From: Ampelocalamus luodianensis
Lineage: Eukaryota > Streptophyta > Magnoliopsida > Poales > Poaceae
Reading direction: 5' to 3'
Assembly (NCBI GenBank): GCA_036346255.1
Contig: CM070619.1
Location: 25,612,342-25,676,341 of the forward strand
DNA: 64,000 nucleotides
This document shows, one piece after another, positions 21,711-32,629 of this stretch. A program made the translations under genes and the position numbers. A model generated the notes under the pieces. The model saw only the letters and a list, made by a program, of their open reading frames with translations. It ran no database searches and had not been told where the DNA came from. Each line of letters starts with the position of its first letter. The stretch's first letter is position 1.

Positions 21711-23682
21711 GGCGTTGATAATGAGTATCTTTAGAAAAGTTGTTCTCTTCCTTGAGTTTGAATTTGGTCAACTCTTGTCCAGTTGTGGTTGATGAATTTC
21801 TTTGGGTCAGTAGTTTATTGCAGTTGATGGGTTTCTTTGAGAAAGGTTGATGTGTTTTTATTGGCTTAATTTGTCCCTTAAAGTATTTATTGTTTTCCCA
21901 ATTGTTGAGTTATTATTACAGTTGGTGGACTTGGTTAGTTGTTAAGATTGACCTTTGTATAGGAGTTTTGTCTTTCTTATTGGAAAACATGACCCATTTA
22001 TTTTTCTTGATGATTTGGATAATGAAAGTTTCCTTTTGCAAGTCCTTTAGTACGTAGAAGTTTTAATTCAATGTATCTTTTTGGGTATTTTGAGTGTTGA
22101 AGTTGAAAGGTTTTTTTTATGAAAGAAAATGCCAAACCCTTTAGCGATGTCATCTCGTGGTTAAGTAAGAGGTTATAAATGGAGAAATTAGTGGATATGA
22201 TATGGGTTATCAAGTTGGGTCTGTAGTGTGGTGTATAATCGATCCTAACTAAGATCCCTGGAAGGAAAGTTGATTAATTTGATGGTGCCATGTAGTAGTT
22301 TTTGATGAACTGTGATTAAGGGTATGGCTATACCTAATTGGAATCAATAGAGTTATTAAGAAGTGTGGAACTTTGATGAAAAGGTTGATCATTAGAATTG
22401 TTTAGTGTTCTAAACTTGTTAGATTATTTGGTCTTAATGGATTAATCTAACTGTGTAGGAAGGGAAATATAAGGATGTGTTCGATCATTGTCTTAATAGA
22501 TGATAATATGGAATTTTCTTTAATTGGCTATTTGATGATCTTATTTTTGCTCGTGGGACAACAAATAGAGAAAGGATCATAAATTTTGTCCATGATTGAA
22601 TAATCATCAATGGTTTATGATGTGATTTAATAGGTGACCTGTGTTTGCATGATGGCGAAATTGTCGGATAATAGTATGCCTTTGATGAAAGAGTTTTGGT
22701 GTAACCTTTTAAATTGTGTAGTAGGTTCCCTATAAAATAAAGTGGTTGTTGTAGTGAGGTTGTAAGAATTTGGTATACTCTCATTTGAGGATGAGATGAT
22801 AAAGTGGTATGTAATAGTTTGGCCAGCTTTTGGGAACTTTATAAGGAAGAGTTGACGATAACGAACCTTGTTAAGAGTGAATTATTCTTAATGTTAGTAA
22901 TAAGGTCTACAAGAGATTGTGACGCGTTGAAATGGTGATGATTTTTCTAGAGAGAAAGTAAGTTGATTGCTTTTCGTAATTTGGATTAAATGAAAAGTTT
23001 GGAGTTTTACATTCGTGATTTTTTGGGAGTTCATGATTTATGTAGTAGAAGAAATTAGTTTGAGCAGTGTGACATATTGGAAGGTTCTATTTGGTTCGTA
23101 AGTGATTAATGTGATTTGGTTTTAAAGGAATTTCGTTTTTAGGTTGGCAAGTAATGTTGTAATAAAAAAATTATTTTCTTTGTTAACGAAAAATGCGTAA
23201 TAAGTATTTGAGGTTGGAGTTAAGAATTGTAATCTATAACTTTTCTGTCGTTACAGCTTAAGAGTTTCTTGAGTTTCAATAGCAATATTTTATCATAATT
23301 TATGGAGGTTAAAATTTCCTTCTTGTGGGATATGTGCCCTCAACTGTGGTTTCGACTTTTGTTTTTAGAGATCATTTCTATTTGACTGTTTCTCTTGGTC
23401 TCGTGCTCACTCTGAGGAGCAATGTTTTTGTGCGTGTTGAATCTTGTATGAGTTTGTTTCTTCCTTTTTGAGAAAGGAATTAATCAACTTGTGTTGTCGT
23501 GTCTTATAAAGTGTAATATGACGACTGGTTGGTGGTAGACAAGTTTATGATAGTGGTGAGATTTTTGGGGACCAAGCTAATTGAAGAGCAGTAGAAAGTG
23601 AATTGGTTTTGACCTATAACACCTGGGGAAAATTCTATGTAAATGGAATGTTTGTCGATGAGATAAAATTGATTAGTGTTAC
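21711..23682 (+). pseudogene. Decayed internal region of H, first part
   Basis: About 2 kb with no open frame over 100 codons and no domain I can name. On the plus strand G clearly exceeds C (17 versus 3 in the 60 bases from 22261). By position it should correspond to gag or early pol of H. Annotated as remnant by context only. Confidence 0.4.
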
Positions 23683-24274
23683 TGTAACACCCATTTCAAA
23701 CATTGAGCACGAATGCTACCAAACTAACATTAAACAATTCTAAGCCAAAACATCCTACAAATTTTTGCGTAACCTCCTGTATTATTAACTACGGGAGGTT
23801 CCAATATTTGAATAAAACGTATATAATTAATCCAACATTCAGCATAATCAATAGGCATTCAAAACATGAAAGCAACTAGCATATCCAGAGATATCCAAAA
23901 GACACTACCTATCATTATTACACTTAATCCAATGCATGAAGCATAATCATAAACAATCTCTAAGCAGGTTGCTCCTTTATTAAACTATGAACTAAAAATT
24001 TATCAACTTTTAAGGTGGATGGTAGTGTGTGTGTCCCACTCAAGTCTACTCCCTCCCATGCATGCCATTCTTGCAAGTGGTACCTAAAAACACAACAAAA
24101 GCAAGGGTGAGTCCAAAGACTCAGCAAGTACCAATAATGAAACATTAATCTCACATTTACATCATCAACATTCCATTCCAAAGCTTTACACAAAAACATA
24201 TCTCATGAGATATGTATGCGAATATGCAATGCAACTTTCTCTTTCACTCTTTGTTGCATTTCACCGTATCGAGA

Positions 24275-24441
24275 TATGCGACCGTCGCCGCATACCATGC
24301 TGTGCTCGCAAGCACAGGGACCAATTGCCCAATACTCCAAGTAAAGGGGACCTCAAGCCCACACTCCACAAGTGTGGGGACCTCAAGCCCGTCATATACA
24401 TAACGGGATCTCAACAAATGCTTGGTCACCACGTGACCAAG
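24275..24441 (-). other. Hairpin ladder in solo LTR A1
   Basis: Consecutive short inverted repeats: TATGCG/CGCATA (24275-24294), CTGTGCT/AGCACAG (24300-24317), CCCACACT/AGTGTGGG (24358-24378), CCCGT/ACGGG (24388-24407), CTTGGTCAC/GTGACCAAG (24421-24441), separated by GGGACCTCAAG-like linkers. It lies downstream of the LTR TATA box in transcript orientation, so it would be in the RNA leader. Confidence 0.75.
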
Positions 24442-25960
24442 TCTTTATTTTGTCAACATGATGCATATGCACACATCATGAATCATCATAATCATACCTC
24501 CTCAGCAATATCACTTATGAATTTAACTCATTCATACTTCTATCATTCATATCATAAGCATTTACCATCTTTAATTAACATATCACACTATCAACTAAGC
24601 ATAGCTAATATGTATCAAAACATAGCACTCATTGTCAAACAATTCATAATTACTCTATCAAGCAGTACTTGCAACCACCAAGATAATTTGGTACTCATCA
24701 CAATATCATCCATTCATGGCTATTATGACCCAAACACAAACGATCCAAAGATAAAAGCATAATAATACAATAACCGGATACTTGCCTCAACCGTGCGAAC
24801 GGTGGACGCTGAAGTGGCGCTGCCCACAGGATCTCGCTCCCACACGAACATAGAGATAACCCAATCTAAGACCAACATACTGGACCAAAAGCATAAATAA
24901 CAACACAATTGAACTCTCTAAACTTCCAAGCATTTTCCAACCCTCCAATTTCTAGCGATCGCTTTTGGTGTTCACTGCGGACAGTCAACTTCTAAAATAC
25001 ATAACTTTCTGCTCTGGAGTCCAAATAGGATGTTCTTGGACTTTCTGGAAAGGTAATTAAATTACCTAAATAAACTTAGTTGGGGATCCCTTTTGATTAT
25101 GCCAACTACTGTCTCTACCAAGCCAACCTACAGAACAACAATTTTCACGTCGGTTTCTCTGGACAGTACACTAAAACCACCATAACTTTTGCTACGAAGG
25201 TCCAAATCTTGCGTTATTTATCTCTATGAAAAGGTATAGAAATTACCTATATTTTTTGTTATACTGAGATCCTCTGATTTCGTCTTTAAATAATAGATTA
25301 GCTCAGTTTTCTACAGACTATCAGAATGTTGACAGATTAACCAGACAACGGCACTAAACAATTCATAACGTTAATCGGATTTTGGCGTTCTTGGCGGCCA
25401 CTGAAAGCTAAGAGCATTATCTACATAACTCTAGGAGACCAAAACTCCTAATTCGGCCTCTAAACACCCAAATCGATAGCGCAATAATCACGACAGAACG
25501 CGATCTATTAAACCGACGCAAATCAATCTACCAAACGACATCAACCGCAACTATTACGCATCAAACAACGAAGAACACGCGACGTTACCCTTGTAGAATC
25601 GCAGCAAGATGATGAACTCTCCCCACAAAGTTGATCTCCTCTCCTTTCTTCACTTGATCGGCAGCAGGGAGCACCGATGGCGAGGAAGGGAGGCACCAAT
25701 GGAGGGGGGCACCACCATGGAGAAGAGGTGTGCTACAATAGAAGTGCATCTAGGGTTTTCTCCCTTCCTTTTATTGGTGGCCGACCCCTCATGGGCCTCC
25801 TAGGCCAAGGCCCATGGCCCAAGTTGCCGAAAAACTGCAGAAACCCTCCTTTTTTATGTCTAATTTCTCTTTTGAACGCTTTCTTTCGTAGAATAAATTG
25901 GAGTATTACATTAAAACCCCTCTTTCTCCTGTTCAATCGCTTTGCTAAAAGAAATATTCC

Positions 25961-26037
25961 CCCGATTTTAATTATTCTCTCCCGATTTAATTATTCTCTC
26001 CCGATTTAATTATTCTCTCCCGATTTAATTTTTGGGG
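25961..26037. repeat. 19-bp minisatellite at the LTR edge
   Basis: About 3.5 copies of a unit starting CCCGATTTAATTATTCTCT (units at 25961, 25981, 26000 and a partial one at 26019), just inside the U3 end of solo LTR A1. Confidence 0.85.
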
Positions 26038-26049
26038 TATTACAGTTAC

Positions 26050-27589
26050 AACTAGTGAAACCTATGGTGAATTATGATTCAGTAACCTTTGTCCATGTTG
26101 GGATGTTGGGATTATTTAAATTATGAACTCTTGATAAACTTATTAGAGTATCGCAATTGGATACTTAGTATTATTGTGTAGAAGAGTTGTGGTGGTGATG
26201 TTTAATGAGAGTAACGGTGTGGAGAAACCTAAGCGTCGTGCTAATTAATGGGATAGCAGGAATTGTTGAGCTATTGTCAAGTATGACTCGGCCTCAGTGA
26301 GTAACCCTATGGGAGTTAAATTATCTCTAAGGATACCTTGGTCAAAGAATAAATTTATTTATTGACGTTAGTGATTGAGTATGTTGGAATCTTCGTCAAT
26401 TAGTTAGGGTTTGGCGAACGGGTATATTGTGGTTGTGTAACTGAATTGGATTGGTGTGGATTAGAGAAGGTCTAGGATTGGTGAAATAAATCGCCTTAGA
26501 GCAGTTACTTGATTAGTGAGGAATGTTGATATTAATGTTGAGGTTATTGTTGAGTTGTGTGAAATTTTAGTAAACGAATTTGAGGATTTCTTATCAATTA
26601 TACCAAAAATTCATGGTAGGAGACCTAGAGGTTGATTTTGGGCTTTGTATTTTTATGCTAGGACCTTGGAGAACCAATATTATGTGTAGGGGTAGATGAA
26701 CAGAAGCGATTTTTGAATAGTGTGTTGATCTTTGATAGAATACTTTGGATAAAGTAAATGAGTATGTGCATTGAGAAGTTCTAGTTGATTATCCGTAACA
26801 GAATGAGGTGACGTGGTTGTGGGTGAACAATCTTTATTGAGGTATTAAAAACCATTTGTCAAAATAATTCCTTAGGTATAGAGTGGTCTAGAGAATCCTT
26901 TCGGTTTGAGGATCATTTTGGGATTGTCGGTTAAGAGGACGGAGTTAGTGTGATAGTTCTGGACACCCATGATTTGGGAAAGGGTTTATTTCTTAAAAGA
27001 ACATCTAAGAAAAGAATGTTCTCTCGAGTAGAGAAGTACTCTATTGGTTCTTGTTTGAGTTGGGTATTTATGATGGAGATCATGTACAATTTGAGTTGAC
27101 TTATGTTGACAAGGTGGTTCTGTCCCGTTCAGGAAAATAAATGAAGTATTTGATTTGGTCATTCGAGCGAATTCTTTTTTGGCTCATGTGGTGTTTAGTT
27201 GCAAACTGCCGAGTTAGAAGGATGGAAGGTTTTTCATGAAGAATCTATGATTTTGGATTTGAGTATTTTGTAGGAAGGTTGGAATTGCACTGTGAATCCT
27301 TTGTTTTCAGTTGAATCTGATTATTAAAGTTTGAGTAAAACAAGTTGTATTGTTGTGTCCCTGCTTAATGGAGGATCTCTTCGTTATGATGAAGAGATCG
27401 ACTGAGAGATGGAACAAGAGTTTCATATATTTCCGTGCAAGTTATGTGGGTTGGTCCCGAAGAGATAGATAGCTCAGAGTATATTTGGTTTGTTCAAGAA
27501 GTTGTGGGGATTTTGGAAGGTAGCAATTCGCTAGAACCATCTCGAGTCCTGGAGCGGGGTATATAATGTTTTGCTTGACCCGGTGTCGC
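26050..27589 (+). pseudogene. Decayed internal region of H, second part
   Basis: Continuation of H after the A1 insertion. No domain could be recognised with confidence and frames are short. By position it should be the RT to integrase part of pol. G-rich and C-poor like 21711-23682. Confidence 0.4.
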
Positions 27590-27777
27590 AGGAGTACTTG
27601 AGAGATCAGGAGTGTAAGGTTTCGTTAGAACCGTTGATCAACGAGTAAGAGCTTACCTTCGAGTTCCATCTGGTGCGTGTACTGGAGGATTCGGAAAAGC
27701 GTACAGAGGCATAAGACTTTGAAGGATGTCAAAGTGTTATGGTCGCATCAAACCAAGCAGCAAATGACTTGGGAGTT
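27590..27777 (+). pseudogene. pol (IN): Integrase C-terminus of H (split by noaCRM)
   Basis: Reads LEPLINE, then HLVRVLEDSE-like sequence and KVLWSHQTKQQMTWE, matching the end of Tekay-type integrase (compare KVLWSHR in element F at about 48015). One frame change is present. The frame is interrupted at 27777 by noaCRM and resumes at 32489 after the second copy of the five-base target GAGTT. This proves H is plus-strand and was intact here when noaCRM inserted. Confidence 0.75.
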
Positions 27778-28526
27778 TGATGAGAACATCAACCCTTCGG
27801 ATACGACCGCTACTCCACTTCCAATCCGGCTGCTCTACTTCCACCACACATTGATCAAGAAGGTCTACGACTGCCTGGCAACTGGTCATAGGAGGCTATC
27901 GACCACACGAGTGGTCGTAGAAGGCTACGAATGCATCACATCTGGTCGTAGAATTGCTTCCACTGCTTGTGGTCGTAGCGTGTGGAGATCCGACTACCTG
28001 GTCAAAGATCACTTATATCTGGTGCTGTGCCACCTCACTTTGGGCCGAGGGCCTTGTATCAACACTACTTTAGGGTTTTTGGGCCGACCACCTCCCTGGC
28101 CTATATGGCCACCTAGGGTTTCGGGGAGGTACTGTTCACGTGGCACTAATCACACATGGACAGTGCCGCCGCCCCTTATGTAGTGGCCGCCTCCCCTCTT
28201 GTTCGTTGGGTTTTTCTTAGATTATTCTGCCACTTTGCAGTTTCACCGTTTATCGGTTTGAGGAACCCCACATTGTGAACTTCATTCATATTCGCAATAC
28301 AATTCAGATTGCATTTTCCTTGTTCTTGTGAGTTGCTTCTATTGCTTGCAGGAACAATAACCCTCGTGGTAAGGTCGATCGCGTGCGAGTGTGGTTGATA
28401 ACGATAGTCGTGCGGGTGTAGCGAATTGCGAGGTGACGATCTGCTGGTCGAAAGCCTCAAAGCGTCAACGTCCTCACGACGAAACCAATCGAACCTATCG
28501 GAAGATCGGGACACCGTGACTCATCA
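27778..28526 (+). repeat. 5' LTR of noaCRM
   Basis: 749 bp. The 3' half (from the GGGTTTTTCTTAG block near 28208 to 28526) matches CRM2's LTR; the U3 part (27778 to about 28190) does not and lacks the integrase-tail sequence. Several GTGGTCGTAG-type motifs lie in 27880-27980. It lacks a 12-base stretch present in the 3' LTR near 32122. Confidence 0.92.
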
Positions 28527-28528
28527 TT

Positions 28529-28540
28529 TGGTATCAGAGC
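28529..28540 (+). other. Primer-binding site of noaCRM
   Basis: TGGTATCAGAGC, an exact complement of the initiator tRNA-Met 3' end, two bases after the LTR. Its integrity fits a recently active copy. Confidence 0.9.
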
Positions 28541-29879
28541 GAAGGTTGCCCGTTAGGTAATCTCGTTTATTCCCTTTTGTTAGTTGTTTTCCATCACCTA
28601 TAGTCCAGAAAATTGCTCTACAAAAAGTTTTAGATCTTAGTCTTTCCGCTGTCCAAACCACGTTGTGCCTTTCGCAATTTTGTTTTCAGTATTCGCGTTG
28701 TTGAGTTCGAGTCCATCGTCGGTGTCTTTGTTGCTGGTCTAGTCGTCGTGATCTAGTTTCTAGCGCCGAGTCTTTCTTTGTTTTGGTCATCGTGTATCTC
28801 GGCTTGTCCTTTGTTGCATCCGTTGCAATTAGGGTTTGTCGCTATAGCCGAGAATTGAGTCACCCCCATCCGACCACTTACTCGTGACACCACCCCATCC
28901 GACCACTTACTCGAGCCAACATTCCCATCCGACCACCTACGGATTCGACCACCCGGATTCGACCACCTACATCGAGTTCGACCACCTCGCCGGATTCGAC
29001 CACCTACTCGAGTTTGACCACCTTCTCGGGTTCGACCACCTGCTCGAGTATTCGCCCCCGCAAGTCTATCTGTTTCTGGTTGCTCTCGGATACCCACACA
29101 CTCATCATATCGTGTTCGACCCAACAAGGACCGAGAAGAAATCCCATAGCCGAAACAGAGATAGCCAAAGTTCGGATACCCACACACTCATCATCTTTTT
29201 ATTACCTTATTACCCCTGCTCTCCGGAAAAAGTTTGTGACCTATATCTATCCTTAGGCCTGAAAAGGGGTTTTGAAGAGTTGTGAGTCAAGGTCACTTGC
29301 GAAAAAAAAAAAGGAATCCTAGGTTGGGTTTCGTCAGTCAAAAAAAAAGAAGAAGAAGAAAGAATCAAAAAAAAGAAAAAAAAAAGAGAATCAAAAAGAA
29401 AAAGAGACCACCTCAGTTGGCTCACGACCACCCTCAGTTGGTCTACGACAACCCACCAGAGCTCCACGACCACCCACAGAGATAACGGTTGCTTTGCAAC
29501 TTTGTTCTTTTGAGCTTGTATCTACCCTATCTTTCGGCTTGCTTGAGCTAGTGCTAGGAGCGCGTTTGGACCAGCAATCGTGATTTGTGCATCGTGGACT
29601 TTGATTTAACATTGCTAATCTGATGTCATTATTGCTGCTCCTTGCTACTAAACATTGCCTGTCCGAGCTCCACGTACTTTTGGCCCTCAGATTTGGATCC
29701 TCGCATTCGCCTCCGCCGCAGTCATACATCCCACCCTCTCCGATCAGACCACCTGCTGCAATTTGGTAAGGAATTCATAAGAGCTTGGTAAGACGCTTGA
29801 GAGTGTGTGATTCCACCTTCCACCACCTAGTAGTTGGTAGGGATAATACATTTGTGTTGTCTTTTGTCTCCTACTAACA
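28541..29879 (+). other. Long leader of noaCRM with CGACCAC repeats and A-rich tract
   Basis: 1.34 kb with no convincing coding sequence. 28860-29050 holds imperfect tandem units built on TTCGACCACCTACTCGAG; 29305-29405 is an A-rich tract; 29405-29480 has further GACCACC motifs. From about 29200 it matches CRM2's leader in reverse complement, so this leader is shared between the autonomous-type and non-autonomous elements and is a candidate packaging region. Confidence 0.75.
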
Positions 29880-30316
29880 ATGGCATGTGAGGAATTGAAT
29901 GCGCAAGATTGTGTTGTGAGGAAGAGCTTACAAGGGTGTTGGATGAGCACCATCATGCTATTAATGACGACATCGAAGGAAGTTTGCAGAGACAAATGCT
30001 ACACTACAACACTCAATGCTAGCATTGCAACACTCAATGCACGTATTGATGGTATGGCCAATCAACCGCCGAACAATGGTCGTGTGGATCCTCAAGGTGC
30101 GATCCACGACCATGAGATCGATAACGATAATGAGATGCGCAACCGCGATGCCCTTGATGCACGATAACGGAACCGATTGAACTTCAACCGTCAAGGTATG
30201 AGAGGTAATAACTTTCCGCAACATAATGCACGTGATAATGATGATCCATATGCTAAAGTCAAGTTCACTATACCATCTTTGCGGGTGCTTATGATGCTGA
30301 AGTATATTTAGATTGA
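29880..30316 (+). pseudogene. gag: gag N-terminus of noaCRM (broken)
   Basis: The ATG at 29880 opens 95 codons (MACEELNAQDCVV..., ARIDGMANQPPNNGR) that match the CRM2 gag start in reverse complement at 17712. The frame stops at 30165-30167. The gag reading continues in another frame up to a TGA at 30314-30316, where relatives have the Trp of a DWE motif. After that the frame stays open into the long ORF. Whether these breaks are real or sequence errors decides if the element still makes a Gag-like fusion. Confidence 0.65.
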
Positions 30317-32140
30317 GAGATAACGGTAGAACAGAAATTTAATGCTCACTTAGTTCCCGAAGTGCATAGAGTTAGGCAAGCTACAAGTGAATTTAAAAAT
30401 TTTGCCATCAATTGGTGGAATAGGGTATGCAACGATGGATTAGCACCTACTACGTGGGATGCTTTAAAAGTTGCTATGCGTAACAGATTTGTTCCACTTT
30501 CTTTTAAACATCAGAATGAGGAGAAATTGAGAATGCTTGAGAGGAAACATGAGAACAAACTCATGTTTGTGTCTTTTTCTATGACTAACAATTTGCAAGA
30601 AGTTGAAAACCATGGCCAAGAGGAGAATGAGTTGATTGCACTACCAACTCCATTGATCCAGAAGGAAGATGAGGAGATGGATGTACCTACATCATCTGAG
30701 GAGAGCCAAAAAGGTAAAGACCATGGTGCTATCTTCACTCCAGGTGAGTATGCTTGTGAAGAACTACAATTGTCCACTGTTCATGCTATGTTAGAGCAAA
30801 AATTAGTGGAAAATAATTCAGATATGCACATGTTTCAAGTAAAGAATTCAGACTGCATTGGGTTGAGTGCACCATGTGATAATATTATTGATTTTCCTGC
30901 TGTTGTGAGTACTTCATGTGATGAGTTAATAACATATAATGATCATGTGGAATTGGTTAGACATAAAGATGTTTTGACTAGAATATCTCCTGCTAATTCT
31001 TTATGTTACATTATGTTGGATCTACCTATGAAATTGTCACATGCTATGAAAGAAGTTTCTGAAATCGCGTGTTCAAAATCTTTGTTTAGTGCCTACACCC
31101 ATGGATATAAGTTTTATTTGATTGGAGATTATGGTGTAGACAATCAATTTCTTGTATATCGAATATGCATAACTTGTGATCACATGGATGAATTGAACCT
31201 TGTTGTTTGGGACACTAATTCTTGTGTGCTGAATCTTGTTCAAAATGAGAGTAAAATAAAATTTAGTGTTCATCCCATTCCTATGTGTTCACCTTTTCTT
31301 GCACCACCTAGTAGGGGGAATCTGATTAAAGATGTTGAATTATGGAAGAACTTACAAATCTTTTCACCCTTGCTAGATGAATTTGCTCTTGCTAAATTGA
31401 AAACTGATTATATGAATGGCCTGTGCTCTTTGAATTCAATTACTGTGCTGTCCATTCACAGAGCAATGAATAACTCTACTATAGACTTCACTTATACTTG
31501 CACATTGAGTTGCACACTGAATGCTATGAAAAAATATACCTTTGCTAATTTGATGCATGCACAATCGCTTTTAATTTCTAAAGCTTTCTCTATTTGTTTG
31601 CCACCTGTTGTTACTAACATTTTGCAGAAAGATGAGAATGCGTTGCTACAAGTTTTAAAGTTTGTATTGCCGCTGGAGGATGAGCGTGAGTCGAGGACGA
31701 CTCAAATGCAAGAAGGGGAGGATGATGAGAACATCAACCCTTCGGATACGACCACTACTCCACTTCCAATTCAGCTGCTCTACTTCCACCACACATTGAT
31801 CAAGAAGGTCTACGACTGCCTGGCAACTGGTCATAGGAGGCTATCGACCACACGAGTGGTCGTAGAAGGCTACGAATGCATCACATCTGGTCGTAGAATT
31901 GCTTCCACTGCTTGTGGTCGTAGCGTGTGGAGATCCGACTACCTGGTCGAAGATCACTTATATCTGGTGCTGCGCCACCTCACTTTGGGCCGAGGGCCTT
32001 GTATCAACACTACTTTAGGGTTTTTGGGCCGACCACCTCCCTGGCCTATATGGCCACCTAGGGTTTCGGGGAGGTACTGTTCACGTGGCACTAATCACGC
32101 ATGGACAGTGCCGCCGCCCCTTCCTTCGTCCTTTAAGTAG
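30317..32140 (+). CDS. Long ORF of noaCRM: Gag fragment, unknown middle, integrase-tail end
   Basis: 608 codons are open without a stop; there is no ATG at the head, so it was read through from gag. Residues about 1-70 are the Gag capsid core (EQKFNAHLV, FAINWWNR, RNRFVPLSF). The following roughly 380 residues match no family I recognise: first acidic and Ser/Glu-rich (EEDEEMDVPTSSEES-like), then Cys-, Leu- and Asp-rich sequence without zinc-knuckle, protease or RT motifs. The end of the internal part (ESRTTQMQEGEDDEN, at 31690-31735) is the CRM integrase tail, so both ends come from gag-pol and the middle replaces it. The last 139 codons lie in the 3' LTR and are probably not meaningful. An open frame of this length in a non-autonomous element suggests selection or youth. 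Function unknown. Confidence 0.7.
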   Translation, partial: EITVEQKFNAHLVPEVHRVRQATSEFKNFAINWWNRVCNDGLAPTTWDALKVAMRNRFVPLSFKHQNEEKLRMLERKHENKLMFVSFSMTNNLQEVENHGQEENELIALPTPLIQKEDEEMDVPTSSEESQKGKDHGAIFTPGEYACEELQLSTVHAMLEQKLVENNSDMHMFQVKNSDCIGLSAPCDNIIDFPAVVSTSCDELITYNDHVELVRHKDVLTRISPANSLCYIMLDLPMKLSHAMKEVSEIACSKSLFSAYTHGYKFYLIGDYGVDNQFLVYRICITCDHMDELNLVVWDTNSCVLNLVQNESKIKFSVHPIPMCSPFLAPPSRGNLIKDVELWKNLQIFSPLLDEFALAKLKTDYMNGLCSLNSITVLSIHRAMNNSTIDFTYTCTLSCTLNAMKKYTFANLMHAQSLLISKAFSICLPPVVTNILQKDENALLQVLKFVLPLEDERESRTTQMQEGEDDENINPSDTTTTPLPIQLLYFHHTLIKKVYDCLATGHRRLSTTRVVVEGYECITSGRRIASTACGRSVWRSDYLVEDHLYLVLRHLTLGRGPCINTTLGFLGRPPPWPIWPPRVSGRYCSRGTNHAWTVPPPLPSSFK

Positions 32141-32483
32141 TGGCCGCCTCCCCTCTTGTTCGTTGGGTTTTTCTTAGATTATTCTGCCACTTTGCAGTTT
32201 CACCGTTTATCGGTTTGAGGAACCCCACATTGTGAACTTCATTCATATTCGCAAGACAATTCAGATTGCATTTTCCTTGTTCTTGTGAGTTGCTTTGATT
32301 GCTTATAGGAACAATAACCCTCGTGGTAAGGTCGATCGCGTGCGAGCGTGGTTGATAACGACAGTCGTGCGGGTGTAGCGAATTGCGAGGTGACGATTTG
32401 CTGGTCGAAAGCCTCAAAGCGTCAATGTCCTCACGACGAAACCAATCGAACCTATCGGAAGATCGGGACACCGTGACTCATCA
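31723..32483 (+). repeat. 3' LTR of noaCRM
   Basis: 761 bp with the same ends as the 5' LTR. It carries an extra 12 bases around 32122-32136 that create a TTTAAG box near the expected promoter position. Directly follows the polypurine tract at 31711-31722. Confidence 0.92.
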
Positions 32484-32488
32484 GAGTT

Positions 32489-32629
32489 GGAGTCTCACAC
32501 GTGTGAAAAGTACTTGGAGTTGTTCACAACAGATATGTGTTAATTGTTGTCGATTTTGGATTTTGATTGTTCTTCAAGTAGAATGATGAGAGTAGAATTT
32601 GGGGATGAATTCTTTTAAAGGGGGTAGAA
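32489..32629 (+). other. End of pol and polypurine tract of H
   Basis: The integrase frame of H resumes for about 16 codons and stops near 32540. The tract TTTTAAAGGGGGTAGAA (32613-32629) lies immediately before the LTR start TGTAATATCC at 32630, as expected for plus-strand priming. Confidence 0.75.

Larger units (their letters stand above)
23683..26044 (-). repeat. Solo LTR A1 of a Tekay-like element, TSD GTTAC
   Basis: 2362 bp, TGTAACACCC...GTATTACA, flanked by GTTAC at 23678-23682 and 26045-26049: a clean five-base target-site duplication. On the minus strand it starts TGTAATACCCC at 26044. TATA-like AATAAAAGG is at 25767-25775, followed by telobox-like AAACCCTAG. It carries a 19-bp minisatellite near its start and a hairpin ladder at 24275-24441. 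No internal sequence, so it is the product of LTR-LTR recombination. ORFs inside are not genes. Confidence 0.92.
27778..32483 (+). mobile_element. noaCRM: complete non-autonomous CRM-related LTR element, TSD GAGTT
   Basis: 4706 bp. LTRs at 27778-28526 and 31723-32483 have TGATGAG...CTCATCA ends; PBS 28529-28540; polypurine tract AGAAGGGGAGGA (31711-31722); flanking GAGTT at 27773-27777 and 32484-32488. The LTRs differ by one 12-base indel and about fifteen substitutions counted by eye, so insertion is recent relative to the others. Inside are a leader and gag start shared with CRM2, then a long ORF without PR, RT or IN core. It must be mobilised by CRM proteins supplied in trans. Comparable to the noaCRR type known from rice centromeres. 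Confidence 0.92.

Noticed and set aside
24205..24762. A 185-codon plus-strand ORF
   Set aside because: Lies in solo LTR A1 across the hairpin ladder on the antisense strand; no counterpart frame in LTR A2.
25961..26037. Short regular repeats as a CRISPR array
   Set aside because: Units are contiguous without unique spacers, and the setting is an LTR in a plant genome.
27677..28183. A 168-codon plus-strand ORF
   Set aside because: It is the H integrase end read through into the 5' LTR of noaCRM; the same LTR frame appears again at the end of the noaCRM ORF.
28176..28514. Minus-strand ORF repeated at 32133-32471 and 18410-18724
   Set aside because: It is the antisense of the conserved R-U5 part of CRM LTRs, repeated only because the LTR is repeated.
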